Shown here piece by piece: positions 45,809 through 54,859 of a DNA stretch of 64,000 bases (its first letter is position 1; each line of letters begins with the position of its first letter). The stretch lies in contig JAWOEI010000028.1 of the NCBI GenBank assembly GCA_046482825.1, forward strand, positions 11,483 to 75,482. The letters are read 5' to 3'. A program made the translations under genes and the position numbers. Below the pieces are notes generated by a model that was not told where the DNA came from, did not search any database, and saw only the letters and a list, made by a program, of their open reading frames with translations. The stretch is from M55B167 sp046482825 (GTDB lineage: Bacteria > Verrucomicrobiota > Kiritimatiellia > RFP12 > UBA1067).

Positions 45809-46846
45809 TCAGTTAACAACTCCCGGCCACATCTTGCCGAAACCCGCCTTCACAGATGCAAGACTGTTCGGTCCAGCGTTGGGTCCGACAGCATGCGATG
45901 CTAGGCAGATCACAAGCAGAATGCCTACTATTACAGCAGCAAGAGCTGCAATGCCGGCAATGGTGGTTAATACGGCACTCTCCTCCTTGACAGGAGTGAG
46001 ATTCAGGTCGGAAACAGGTGTGAGTCCTTCAAAATCAGCTGATTCACCGCCAGCATCGTCGCCGGTACCGGAAACGTTCTTTTTCTTGATAGACAGCGGT
46101 TTTTTCTTAGCCCCTGTCTCGGATTCACCTTTCCCGCCGACAACCTCATGTGGAATCCGGGAAGTTTTCCCTATAGGAGCTGTGCCTTTTTTAGAATCAT
46201 CAGCAGAAATGGGACTTGTGGCGGGAGAGGGCATCTTGCCGGTGCCAGCCAGTTTTGCGGGACGCTTCAACTTGATTGTTTTAGGAGCGCCGCTGCTTTT
46301 TCCGCTGGACATCGGGCCTTCCGGTGCCACACCTATAGCTGAATCAAGAGAAATACGTGAAGTCTTGGATTTAGCCGCATGCACCTGAGCATCAGACGGC
46401 GGTTTCGGTCCGGGGGGCAGCGGATTGGAACCCGGTTTGTGGGAATCTTTCACCGGTTTCGTAGATGTATTGATGCCAGCCGGTTTAACAGGGGTTTTTT
46501 TCCCGACAGGTGTTATCGGAGGCTTACTTGCAGCGGTTTTTCCATTCTCTCCTGCACCCACTGTCTTGACTGGACGAAGCTTGACTGTAGCCGGAGCTGA
46601 AGCTTTCTTTTTTACATTTTCCCCGTCAATATCATCCAGAGACGGAATCGGCACCCGTGCCGTAGGCCCTGATGAAATGGAAGAAACGGATTCCCTCGAA
46701 ATGGCCTGACTTCTCTTTTTAGCTTCAGCATCCGCCACTTCCTGAGTCTCTGTTTTCGGGGCGACAGGTTTCATTTTTACATTGATAGGACGCGGTGCGC
46801 CTGGTGTAGCCTTGGGCGGTACGCCCCCTTTTTCATCTTCTGCCAT
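45809..46846 (-). CDS. Pro/Lys-rich low-complexity protein with C-terminal membrane anchor
   Basis: I do not recognise a named family. The 345-residue protein is a long disordered chain rich in Pro, Lys, Ala, Gly, Ser and Thr, then one membrane segment (AVLTTIAGIAALAAVIVGILLVICL, about residues 292-316, given here in part) and a short tail. Short motifs recur: KTSRI twice (KTSRISLD, KTSRIPHE), a related TARVPIPSLDD, and a (T/N)(V/I)K(L/M)(K/R)P form three times. Such repeats look like docking or modification sites. The ATG at 46846 is chosen for GGAGGT upstream. It is third after pyrH and frr and ends at a strong terminator. Confidence 0.72.
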   Translation of the reverse strand: MAEDEKGGVPPKATPGAPRPINVKMKPVAPKTETQEVADAEAKKRSQAISRESVSSISSGPTARVPIPSLDDIDGENVKKKASAPATVKLRPVKTVGAGENGKTAASKPPITPVGKKTPVKPAGINTSTKPVKDSHKPGSNPLPPGPKPPSDAQVHAAKSKTSRISLDSAIGVAPEGPMSSGKSSGAPKTIKLKRPAKLAGTGKMPSPATSPISADDSKKGTAPIGKTSRIPHEVVGGKGESETGAKKKPLSIKKKNVSGTGDDAGGESADFEGLTPVSDLNLTPVKEESAVLTTIAGIAALAAVIVGILLVICLASHAVGPNAGPNSLASVKAGFGKMWPGVVN

Positions 46847-46881
46847 GGTTAATTTACCTCCAGCTTTCATAAATGCCTGAA

Positions 46882-47445
46882 CTAGACAGACATCACCTCA
46901 GTCTCTTTGTTCTTAAGTTCCGTATCTATTGCAGCTATATGACCATCGGTGGCCTTCTGCACAGCCGACATCCCCTGATCACGTTCGTCCTCGGTGATCT
47001 TTCCGTCTTTCTGCAACTTTTTTATCGTATCATTGGCATCGCGCCGCACATTACGTATCGCCACACGGGACTCCTCCGCCTGACGTTTGGCAACCTTGAC
47101 TATTTCCTTGCGGCGTTCTTCACTCAATTCCGGAATCGGAACCCTGATAATCCGTCCGTCATTCTGGGGGGTAACTCCAAGGTTCGCCGCCAGAATAGCC
47201 TTTTCGATTTCAGAGAGTACAGTGGGATCAAAAGGCGAGATTGTTATCAGACGCGGTTCCGGGGTTGAGATATTGGCGACATCCCGCAGGCGTGCAGGAG
47301 CACCGTAGTAAGTCACCTGAAGGCCGTCAACCAGTGCCGGAGAGGCCTTACCGGTACGCAAACCGTTGAAATTATCCTTCAACACTTTAACCGTGTTGTC
47401 CATTTTATCACCAATGTCTGAAAGAACTTCTGCTACTGTTTCCAC
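46882..47445 (-). CDS. frr: Ribosome recycling factor
   Basis: A 187-residue RRF: NFNGLRTGKASPALVDGLQVTYYG near the start (shown in part), the ISPFDPTVLSEIEKAI, LGVTPQNDGRIIRVPIPELSEERR core, and the C-terminal EKT-like DGHIAAIDTELKNKETEVM helix. It frees ribosomes from mRNA with EF-G. The start is GTG with AGGAG eight bases upstream. It follows pyrH by 39 bases, the common pyrH-frr order. Confidence 0.97.
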   Translation of the reverse strand: METVAEVLSDIGDKMDNTVKVLKDNFNGLRTGKASPALVDGLQVTYYGAPARLRDVANISTPEPRLITISPFDPTVLSEIEKAILAANLGVTPQNDGRIIRVPIPELSEERRKEIVKVAKRQAEESRVAIRNVRRDANDTIKKLQKDGKITEDERDQGMSAVQKATDGHIAAIDTELKNKETEVMSV

Positions 47446-47484
47446 GATATTCTCCTGTACTCAATAGTTAAACATTGCCATCGG

Positions 47485-48240
47485 TCAGCTCTGGTTACCG
47501 ACAAACGTGCCGACTTCGGTCTCGCCGCGCACAATACGTTCCAGAGCTTCCTCATCAAAAAAATCAAAAACCACAATCGGTATGTCATTCTCCATACACA
47601 ACGCAAAGGCCGCCGAATCCATCACCTCATAACGCTTAGTCAGAGCATCCTCGTAGGAAATGCTGTTCAGCCGGGTAGCTTCGGGATTAAACCTGGGATT
47701 GGATGTATAGACACCATCCACCTTTGTGGCTTTCAGCACAACATCCGCTCCTATTTCACTCGCTCTCAAAGCAGCCGCCGTATCTGTGCTGAAAAACGGA
47801 CTGCCGGTTCCGCCTGCAAATATGACCACCCTTCCTTTTTCCAGGTGCCGCACTGCCTTCCGCTTTATAAAAGGTTCGGCCACTTCGCGCATTTCTATGG
47901 CGGTCTGCACGCGGGTATCCAGACCGATCTGTTCAAGCGCATTCTGCATAGCCAAACCGTTTATGATGGTTGCCAGCATTCCCATATAATCACCGGTTGT
48001 CCGGTCAACGCCCTTACTCTGACCTTTCAGTCCTCTGAAAATATTTCCGCCTCCAAGGACTATCCCTATCTGAACACCCATTTCCACAATATCGGCTACT
48101 CTGCCAGCCATAACAGCAAGAATGTCCGGGTCTATACATTCACCGGCGTCGCGATTGCCCAGAACTTCACCGCTCAATTTCAGCAGAATACGTTTATATC
48201 TGATTTCAGTATCCAGTTGCCCAGCCGCTCCTTTCAGCAC
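47485..48240 (-). CDS. pyrH: Uridylate kinase
   Basis: A 251-residue UMP kinase: YKRILLKLSGEVLG, GIVLGGGNIFRG, DYMGMLATIINGLAMQNALE and the VVIFAGGTGSPFFSTDTAAALRA motif (in part). It phosphorylates UMP to UDP. The frame opens with GTG at 48240, but AAAGGAG (48228-48234) lies inside the first codons and points to the in-frame CTG at 48216, which gives the usual family N-terminus (six residues before YKR). The true start is therefore uncertain. First gene of pyrH-frr. Confidence 0.95.
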   Translation of the reverse strand: MLKGAAGQLDTEIRYKRILLKLSGEVLGNRDAGECIDPDILAVMAGRVADIVEMGVQIGIVLGGGNIFRGLKGQSKGVDRTTGDYMGMLATIINGLAMQNALEQIGLDTRVQTAIEMREVAEPFIKRKAVRHLEKGRVVIFAGGTGSPFFSTDTAAALRASEIGADVVLKATKVDGVYTSNPRFNPEATRLNSISYEDALTKRYEVMDSAAFALCMENDIPIVVFDFFDEEALERIVRGETEVGTFVGNQS

Positions 48241-48440
48241 AGTTGTTAAACATATATACAGGTTACATTAAAAGAGGGGCACAGGTAAATGCTTTTTTGC
48301 ATGTTTTTGCCCGACACTAAAATAAGCTCATTCGTTATTCCAATATATCGCAAATTACGCTATATTGTAAACCGATCCATAAAAATGGATTTATTCACAA
48401 ATCAATAAATACCATAAATACATTAAAGCATGGAGAAACT

Positions 48441-49796
48441 ATGGCTCAGGCTGTTATATTTCCGAAACTCGGACAAACTATGGAAGAGGGAGCCATTGTA
48501 AAATGGCTGAAGAACGAAGGTGATGTCATAAAAAAGGGTGACATCCTTTTTGAGATAGAAACCGACAAAGCCAACCTTGAGGTGGAAACCTTTCTGGAAG
48601 GCACTCTGCTGAAAATTTATGTGCGCGAGGGCGTCACCGTACCGGTTGACACTGTTGTAGGCTACATAGGGGAAAAAGGCGAAAAGGTTCCAGATGAACC
48701 GCCGAAACCTGAAACACCTGCCGCACCGCCGCCTCCGGCCAGCAAACCGCCTGAAGCCGCAAATCCGGAAAAAAAAGCTCCCGCACCTGCACCTGCTCCC
48801 GAACCTGCACCGGCAAAGACAGCTCCCGCGCCTGCACCGGCAGCCCCCGAACAGAAAAAGTTGCTTATCTCACCGCGTGCACGGGCTCTGGCAAAAAGGG
48901 CTTGTATTGATCCCGCCCCCGTCAAAGGTTCCGGACCAGGCGGTCGAATTGTTGAAAAGGATGTCAAAGCATATCTGGAGAGCTCCGGTTACAACAATCT
49001 GCGTGTCACACCGGCAGCCAGACGCCTGGCTTTGATCCACGGCATCAACCTGCTCAGCGTCCGGGGATCCGGCGAAGCCAACCGTATCCAGACCGATGAT
49101 ATAAAACGCGCCCTAAGGCAGAAACCGGTGGCGATGTCGCGTATGCGTCAGGTCATTGCAAAACGCCTGCAGGAAAGCAAACAGACTATCCCCCATTTTT
49201 ACGTAACCGTCAAAGCAGACATCACGGAACTCGTCAAATACCGTTCCCGCCTAAAAGAGCAGGAACTGGGTTACAGCATAAACGACTTTATTCTTGAAGC
49301 TGTTGTGCTCTCGTTGGAGGAATTTCCTGTGGTTAATTCCACAACCGACGGACAATCTGTTTCCTGGTGCGGTGATGTGAATCTGGGCATGGCGGTCAGC
49401 GTTGAAAAAGGACTGGTTGTCCCTGTAATCCCTGCGGCACAGACTCTCACAATGAGCGAGTTGAACGCCCGAACCAGAGCACTAGCGGTAAAAGCACGTG
49501 AAGGCAATCTGACACCGGATGAAATGACCGGCAGTTCCTTCACGGTTTCAAACATGGGGATGATGGAGGTTGATCAGTTCTCCGCCATAATCAACCCCGG
49601 TGAAGCTGGCATCCTGGCCGTTGCATCCGGTCGCGAAGTTCCCGCTGTGGTCAACGGCGAAATCAGAATCAGAACCATAATGGCTATGACTCTCTCGGCC
49701 GATCACAGGATTGTAGATGGCGCAACTGCAGCTGAATTCATCAATGCAGTCAAAGACAAGCTCGAGGATATCGAACTTTGGAAATCACTGATTTAA
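48441..49796 (+). CDS. pdhC: Dihydrolipoamide acyltransferase (E2) of a 2-oxoacid dehydrogenase
   Basis: A 451-residue E2: one lipoyl domain with the lipoylated Lys in EIETDKANLEVE (about residue 43), an Ala/Pro linker (about 90-135), a first peripheral-subunit-binding domain (SPRARALAKRACID, about 141-175), a second related segment (TPAARRLALIHGIN, about 195-225), and the acyltransferase core ending with the catalytic ADHRIVDGA. The two E1/E3-binding segments are unusual for one E2. It lies directly before the E3 gene; no E1 gene is next to it. GGAG precedes the ATG. Acetyl (pyruvate) specificity is inferred. Confidence 0.92.
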   Translation: MAQAVIFPKLGQTMEEGAIVKWLKNEGDVIKKGDILFEIETDKANLEVETFLEGTLLKIYVREGVTVPVDTVVGYIGEKGEKVPDEPPKPETPAAPPPPASKPPEAANPEKKAPAPAPAPEPAPAKTAPAPAPAAPEQKKLLISPRARALAKRACIDPAPVKGSGPGGRIVEKDVKAYLESSGYNNLRVTPAARRLALIHGINLLSVRGSGEANRIQTDDIKRALRQKPVAMSRMRQVIAKRLQESKQTIPHFYVTVKADITELVKYRSRLKEQELGYSINDFILEAVVLSLEEFPVVNSTTDGQSVSWCGDVNLGMAVSVEKGLVVPVIPAAQTLTMSELNARTRALAVKAREGNLTPDEMTGSSFTVSNMGMMEVDQFSAIINPGEAGILAVASGREVPAVVNGEIRIRTIMAMTLSADHRIVDGATAAEFINAVKDKLEDIELWKSLI

Positions 49797-49800
49797 GTAT

Positions 49801-49925
49801 AATCACGGAACACACTGAAGCACACGGAATAGAATCTTTTATTCTATACGGACAATCCTGTTATCCTGTCTGAAAAACTACGCAGCAATAATCTCTGTGC
49901 TTTTTGTGTTCTCTGTGGTTAATTA
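49801..49925. repeat. Cluster of dispersed intergenic motifs between E2 and E3
   Basis: The 152-base gap holds three short motifs in a row: cacggaacacactgaagcacacgg (49804-49827, in part), gacaatcctgttatcctgtc (49851-49870) and ctctgtgctttttgtgttctctgtgg (49893-49918, in part). All three resemble dispersed motifs common in the intergenic DNA of many unrelated bacteria. Confidence 0.6.
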
Positions 49926-49948
49926 AAAATAATTTAAGAGGAAAAACC

Positions 49949-51334
49949 ATGAACGACTATGATGTAATTGTAATCGGTGCCGGTCCCGGGGGCTATCCCG
50001 CCGCGATACGTTCAGCACAGCTGGGAAAAAAAACAGCCGTAATTGAGAAAGAAGCCTATGGGGGCACCTGTCTAAACTGGGGATGCATACCTACCAAAAC
50101 CCTGATTGCCTCTGCTGAACGCTATCTTCAGACAAAAGAGAGTGAAAAGCTGGGAGTTTCGTCCGGCCGCGTATCTTTTGATTATGCCGCCATGATCAAA
50201 CGCAAGGGAGAAATTGTCAGAAAGCTGACCGGCGGCGTTCAGATGCTGTTGAAATCCAACGGTGTGGATATGATCAATGGCACCGCACGTTTTGAAGGTC
50301 CCAGCCGCCTGTCAGTTCAGCAACCGGACGGCACAACGCGATGGCTGAGTGCATCCTCCGTAATCATTGCGTCCGGTAGCAGCTCAGCCATGCCCGGTTT
50401 TCTGCCAAAAAGCAAGCTGGTAATGGAAAGCCGCGCGTTTCTCGATCTTAAAGAACTTCCGAAGAGACTGCTGGTTCTCGGCGGAGGAGTAATAGGATGC
50501 GAATTCGCCTGCATGGCAGCTGCACTCGGCACTGAGGTAACCATAGTTGAAATGCTTGACGACATACTGACAGTGCTCGACCGTGATGTCCGCCGCATTC
50601 TGCAGAAACGCATGAATGATATAGGCATAAAAATCATGACCGGAGCCCCTCTCTCAGATATCAAGGCGGATAAAAGCGGTGTATCCGGCATGGTCAACGG
50701 AAAAAAAGTCTCTGCCGACGCAATGCTCGTATCAATAGGACGCGTCCCCAACACCGCAGAACTTGAGCTTGAACGCGCCGGAGTAAAAGTTGAAAAGAAC
50801 GGCACAATACAGGTAAACAGCCAGTGCCGCACAAATACAGCATCAATCTATGCTGTCGGCGATGTTGTCGCCGGTTCAATCCAGTTGGCCCATGCAGCCA
50901 CCCAGCAAGGCATTACAGCGGCTGAGGCTGTCGCTGGAATAAAATCAAAAATTGAAAAAGTATGCCCTTCCTGCATATTCACAATGCCGGAGGTGGGACT
51001 GGCCGGTATTTCCGAGGAACAGGCCGGAACAGAAGGCATTGAAGTCCAAACGGGAATCTTCCCCTTTGCCGCTCTCGGCAAAGCAATGGCTGCGGCAGAA
51101 ACCGACGGTTTTGTCAAGTGGATTGCTGACGCCGCAACAGGTCAGCTGCTCGGAGCCCAGGCGGTTGGATTACATGCGACCGATCTTATATCCGAAGCTG
51201 CTGTAGCCATCCGCAATGAGCTGACAATAGACGAAATAGGCAACACAATACACTGTCATCCGACAATGTCTGAAGCCTGGATGGAAGCTGCGCACGCCTG
51301 GCATGGCAGGTCCATTCACATGCCGAAACGCTGA
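49949..51334 (+). CDS. lpdA: Dihydrolipoamide dehydrogenase (E3)
   Basis: A 461-residue flavoprotein: FAD motif IGAGPGGYPAAIRSAQLG, redox CLNWGC (the Cys-x4-Cys of E3) at about 42-47, NAD motif VLGGGVIGCEFACMAAALG, YAVGDVV, and the C-terminal dimer domain with the HCHPTMSEAWMEAAHAWHG active base (in part). It reoxidises lipoyl groups of E2. The ATG at 49949 is chosen because GAGGAAAAACC precedes it; a longer frame opens in repeat DNA. It lies 152 bases after E2. Confidence 0.95.
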   Translation: MNDYDVIVIGAGPGGYPAAIRSAQLGKKTAVIEKEAYGGTCLNWGCIPTKTLIASAERYLQTKESEKLGVSSGRVSFDYAAMIKRKGEIVRKLTGGVQMLLKSNGVDMINGTARFEGPSRLSVQQPDGTTRWLSASSVIIASGSSSAMPGFLPKSKLVMESRAFLDLKELPKRLLVLGGGVIGCEFACMAAALGTEVTIVEMLDDILTVLDRDVRRILQKRMNDIGIKIMTGAPLSDIKADKSGVSGMVNGKKVSADAMLVSIGRVPNTAELELERAGVKVEKNGTIQVNSQCRTNTASIYAVGDVVAGSIQLAHAATQQGITAAEAVAGIKSKIEKVCPSCIFTMPEVGLAGISEEQAGTEGIEVQTGIFPFAALGKAMAAAETDGFVKWIADAATGQLLGAQAVGLHATDLISEAAVAIRNELTIDEIGNTIHCHPTMSEAWMEAAHAWHGRSIHMPKR

Positions 51335-51487
51335 GCGTTCCGGCATCAGGCCTTTCACCCAAGGGCAAAACCGAAATGCAGGTGCCCGGCGGATTTTTAA
51401 CGGGTCCGCCGCTCCTGCACGTTGATAACTTCATCAGTCTTAATTTCAACTGCGAATCATGCGGATCAGCATGAATTGATAACAAGT

Positions 51488-52135
51488 GTGAAAATCAGAG
51501 ATATACCAGCAGTCAACAAGGCGTTGAAAAAAGAGTTTGAAACCAACCGGGCCCCTGTCATAGATCTCGTCGCTATACAGACCGGAGACCCCTTCATGGT
51601 GCTTGTCGGCACCATTCTCAGTGCCCGCACCAAGGACGCCTGTACCGCAGCCGCCTGCGACCGACTTTTCAAAAAAATGACCACACCTGACAGTCTTGAA
51701 AAGATTTCACAGAAAGAACTCGAAAAAACAATTTATCCTGTCGGTTTCTATCGCGACAAAGCCCGCCATCTCAAAGAACTTCCCGATGTATTGCGTAGCA
51801 AATTCAACGGAATCATACCCGACACCGTTGAAGAACTCTGCGAGCTGCCCGGTGTCGGGCGAAAGACAGCCAATCTGGTGGTGGCTCTGGGTTTTAAAAA
51901 ACCAGCTGTCTGCGTAGATGTTCATGTTCACCGCATCTGTAACCGTCTGGGTCTGCTGAAAACAAAAAAACCATACGACACCGAAATGAAACTCCGCAAA
52001 ATCCTGCCCGAACGGTATTGGATCACATGGAACTCATACCTTGTCTCCTTCGGCCAGACCCGCTGCTCTCCCCGTAAGCCCGAGTGCCGGGACTGCCCGA
52101 TCAAGCCGTACTGCGACTTCGGAAAAACTTTTTAA
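51488..52135 (+). CDS. nth: Endonuclease III
   Basis: About 215 residues with the helix-hairpin-helix ELPGVGRKTANLVVAL, the catalytic Asp in VDVHVHRICNRLGL, and the iron-sulfur cluster Cys pattern CSPRKPECRDCPIKPYC (Cys-x6-Cys-x2-Cys-x5-Cys). The catalytic Lys is in GRKTAN. It removes oxidised pyrimidines in base excision repair. The start is uncertain: the GTG at 51488 gives a normal length, while a TTG at 51422 would add 22 residues that look unlike the family. No clear ribosome site was found for either. Confidence 0.92.
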   Translation: MKIRDIPAVNKALKKEFETNRAPVIDLVAIQTGDPFMVLVGTILSARTKDACTAAACDRLFKKMTTPDSLEKISQKELEKTIYPVGFYRDKARHLKELPDVLRSKFNGIIPDTVEELCELPGVGRKTANLVVALGFKKPAVCVDVHVHRICNRLGLLKTKKPYDTEMKLRKILPERYWITWNSYLVSFGQTRCSPRKPECRDCPIKPYCDFGKTF

Positions 52136-52273
52136 CAGATTAACCGGTCATTAATATTGACGTGTATTATAATAAAAATATAAGTTTATATATTTATACA
52201 TTTGCCGGACAATCGTTGCAGTAGCATGCGCCTCTCCCGCAAATGCGTATACGCGTCAACCTAAGCTGAAAAA

Positions 52274-52411
52274 TGTCCGAGGTCACGGACCTCGGCTACA
52301 GGAAAACACCTTTAAAAAGGTCGTTCATGTCCTGTAGGGCGGGGACCGTGACCCCGCCAGGCATGTCCTGTAGGGCGGGGGCCGTGACCCCGCCAGGCTA
52401 CAGGAAAACGC
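52274..52411. repeat. Palindromic tandem repeat cluster
   Basis: In the 343-base gap after nth: a hairpin CCGAGGT-cacgg-ACCTCGG (about 52277-52295), then two tandem 36-base units (52326-52361 and 52362-52397) differing at one base, each with GGCGGGG...CCCCGCC arms. The direct repeat GGCTACAGGAAAAC stands on each side (52294-52307, 52396-52409). It looks like a small non-autonomous palindromic element, not CRISPR. Confidence 0.85.
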
Positions 52412-52478
52412 GTGTAATTCCTGTTTTTTATGCCGTAAATTAAGTGCCAAACACCTGAAGCTACAGTATTTTCAGAAA

Positions 52479-53096
52479 ATGAAGAAATATCATTCAATAG
52501 CGGTCACTATCGTATTTCTCACAGGTTTTTGCCATGCAGAAAACCTTATTAATCAGAAAAAAAGCACGCTGGATGCGGATGGAAAGACTGCATGGTACAG
52601 CGGCAAAGTTCTGCCGATTGAAGGCAAGGCGTTCAGCGATACATAACAATACTACGACCGTCTGCCGACCCGGGCCGGAGAAAGTGTACCCGGACCTGTA
52701 TGGAATCTGAGCCATCATTCAGCCGGAATGGCGCTACACTTTGTTTCCGACGGAGGATCATTCAGAATTAAGTGGGTGCTCAAAAACAAACATCTGTCCA
52801 AAAGACACATGCTGGCTACCGGTGTCAGCGGAATTGATATCTACAGTAGAACCCCGGAAGGATGGCGCTTTGTAAAAAATGGACAAGCTTTAAACATGAC
52901 CAACGAAATGACTGTATCGATTTCTCTGAAAAACGAAGATCCTGAATTAGGGAAGAAACTTCATTATCTCAAGGCGGACGAAATGCTGGGACACGATTTT
53001 GAAGGCACGGTGGACGGGGTTCACCCCAACGACATCGGAATGATGCGAATGGGAAAGATTTTCAGCAAAGCGATCAAAGAGATTTTGATCAAGTAG
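52479..53096 (+). pseudogene. Broken SGNH/GDSL hydrolase gene
   Basis: One frame runs from ATG 52479 to TAG 53094-53096, interrupted only by TAA at 52644-52646. It begins with a signal peptide (MKKYHSIAVTIVFLTGFCHA). The next part (WYSGKVLPIEGKAF, YYDRLPTRAGE, WNLSHHSAGMALHF, MLATGVSGIDIYSR) matches the N-terminal domain of exported SGNH hydrolases. It then jumps to the family's end (LHYLKADEMLG, TVDGVHPNDIGMMRMG), which holds the Asp and His of the triad, so the central part with the catalytic Ser (GxSxxxG-type block) is deleted. Reading would give 205 residues against about 370-400 expected. The gene is certainly inactive as a hydrolase. Confidence 0.85.
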
Positions 53097-53250
53097 GCGT
53101 TGTGCAGCAAGAACTTTGCCCCGCATCTTTTCATCCATAGATTGCCGAAATAAACAATTTTTCTATCCTGTCAATCTGTGGATAGTCAACAACACGCACC
53201 GAATGTCTCTCTGATTGACAACAGACTCGAAAATATGTTCAAATGCATCC

Positions 53251-54618
53251 ATGACCATTGCTGTCTCATTCTGTTTTCTCTGTTTGTTTGTTTTCATCGG
53301 TTCGTACCTGCGCATGCGGATACCGCTTTTTCACAAACTCTACATACCGTCAGCGGTTATTTCCGGCATCACGGCACTCGTAGTCATACAGACAAGCAGA
53401 TCCATCGGACTTCCTCTTCCCGAGGCCTGCACCGCAGGATGGTCAAAAATCCCGGGCTTTTTGATCAACATTGTTTTCGCATCTCTTTTTCTCGGCGTAA
53501 AACTGCCGCGCTTCAGAACTCTAGGTAAAAGGGCCGGAATGCAGCTTGCATACGGACAGATACTCGTCTGGGGACAATATCTGCTTGCATCGCTGGCAGT
53601 TCTATTGGTGCTCGGAAAAATGTTCGACTTACCCGATACATTCGCAGGTGTTCTGCCTGTAGGATTCGAAGGAGGACACGGCACCGCCGCAGGTCTTAAG
53701 GATGTTTTTATTCAGATAGGATGGGCTGAAGGCTGTGATTTCGCACTCACAAGCGCCACTATAGGAGTGCTGAGCGCAATCATAACCGGCATGATACTGA
53801 TCAATTACGCTGCACGCAAAGGATATATAACGCATCCACAGAGCACCCTTGATGCTGAAAAAGAGCAGACAGTCAGGGGCATTCATCCTTTGGACATACG
53901 TCCTGAAGCAGGACGACTCACCATCAAGACCGATGCGCTTGACTCCTTCAGCTTTCATCTTTGCATAGCCGGACTGGCAATAGGCATAGGGATCCTGCTC
54001 AAAACAGCACTGGTACATCTGGAAAGTTGCAATGCGTTTCTCAGCCGGAATGAACTGCTCCAGAGCTTTCCGCTTTTCCCCCTCTGTATGCTGGGCGGTT
54101 TAATCATACAGATACTGGAAACAAAATTTGACAAACACCATCTAATAGACGAAGGTCTGATGAAAAGGATTCAAAATACATCGCTTGATTTTCTGATTGT
54201 CGCCGCCATTGCAACTATAAGACTGGATGTTGTGCTCAACGGCATTGTTCCGCTGCTCATACTGGCCGCTCTCGGAATAGCCTGGAATGTCTTCTGTCTT
54301 CTCTTCCTGGCACCGCGCGTATTTAAAACCGCATGGTTTGAAAAAGCAATAGCGGAACTGGGGCAGTCTATGGGCGTTACCGCCTCGGGACTTCTGCTGC
54401 TGCGGGTAGCGGATCCTCACTACAAAACCGATGCGGCCGATTCTTTTGCCGCCAAACAGCTGCTTCACGAACCCTTCATGGGAGGCGGGCTATGGACAGG
54501 CATGGCCATTCCTCTGATGGCTAAAGTCGGTATTATGCCTATAATCTTTATATCCAGTAGCGCAATTGCGATGTGGCTGCTGTTTATTAGCGCTGTGCGA
54601 ATAACAAAAAGGGCATGA
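53251..54618 (+). CDS. gltS: Sodium/glutamate symporter
   Basis: About 455 residues with around ten membrane segments in two inverted halves. GltS marks include YIPSAVISGI, the LPVGFEGGHGTAAG reentrant-loop motif and its mirror ELGQSMGVTASGLLLLRVADP near residue 380 (in part). It imports glutamate with sodium. The ATG at 53251 is the first good start; a TTG at 53215 is in frame but lies in a TTGACA that may be the -35 of this gene. No ribosome site is visible. Confidence 0.93.
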   Translation: MTIAVSFCFLCLFVFIGSYLRMRIPLFHKLYIPSAVISGITALVVIQTSRSIGLPLPEACTAGWSKIPGFLINIVFASLFLGVKLPRFRTLGKRAGMQLAYGQILVWGQYLLASLAVLLVLGKMFDLPDTFAGVLPVGFEGGHGTAAGLKDVFIQIGWAEGCDFALTSATIGVLSAIITGMILINYAARKGYITHPQSTLDAEKEQTVRGIHPLDIRPEAGRLTIKTDALDSFSFHLCIAGLAIGIGILLKTALVHLESCNAFLSRNELLQSFPLFPLCMLGGLIIQILETKFDKHHLIDEGLMKRIQNTSLDFLIVAAIATIRLDVVLNGIVPLLILAALGIAWNVFCLLFLAPRVFKTAWFEKAIAELGQSMGVTASGLLLLRVADPHYKTDAADSFAAKQLLHEPFMGGGLWTGMAIPLMAKVGIMPIIFISSSAIAMWLLFISAVRITKRA

Positions 54619-54774
54619 AGCGGCTGCGGGAATTGCAGACCGAAGCCTTGACGAAGGCGCATGCAGTACGGGCTTCAGCCTGCGGAATGCAATGCGGCAA
54701 AAAAATGCCGATCAAGTCATTTTCAACTTTAAATTAACCCGCCACTGATATATTCTATAGCCGTCTTTTCAAGT

Positions 54775-54851
<77 letters not shown>

Positions 54852-54859
54852 TTTCCGCT

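Noticed and set aside
52326..52397. Two tandem 36-base units as a CRISPR array
   Set aside because: The copies are directly adjacent with no spacers and no cas genes are present.
53215..53250. Leaderless promoter for gltS (TTGACA at 53215)
   Set aside because: The -35 is perfect but the hexamer at the right distance (TTCAAA) matches only three of six bases.
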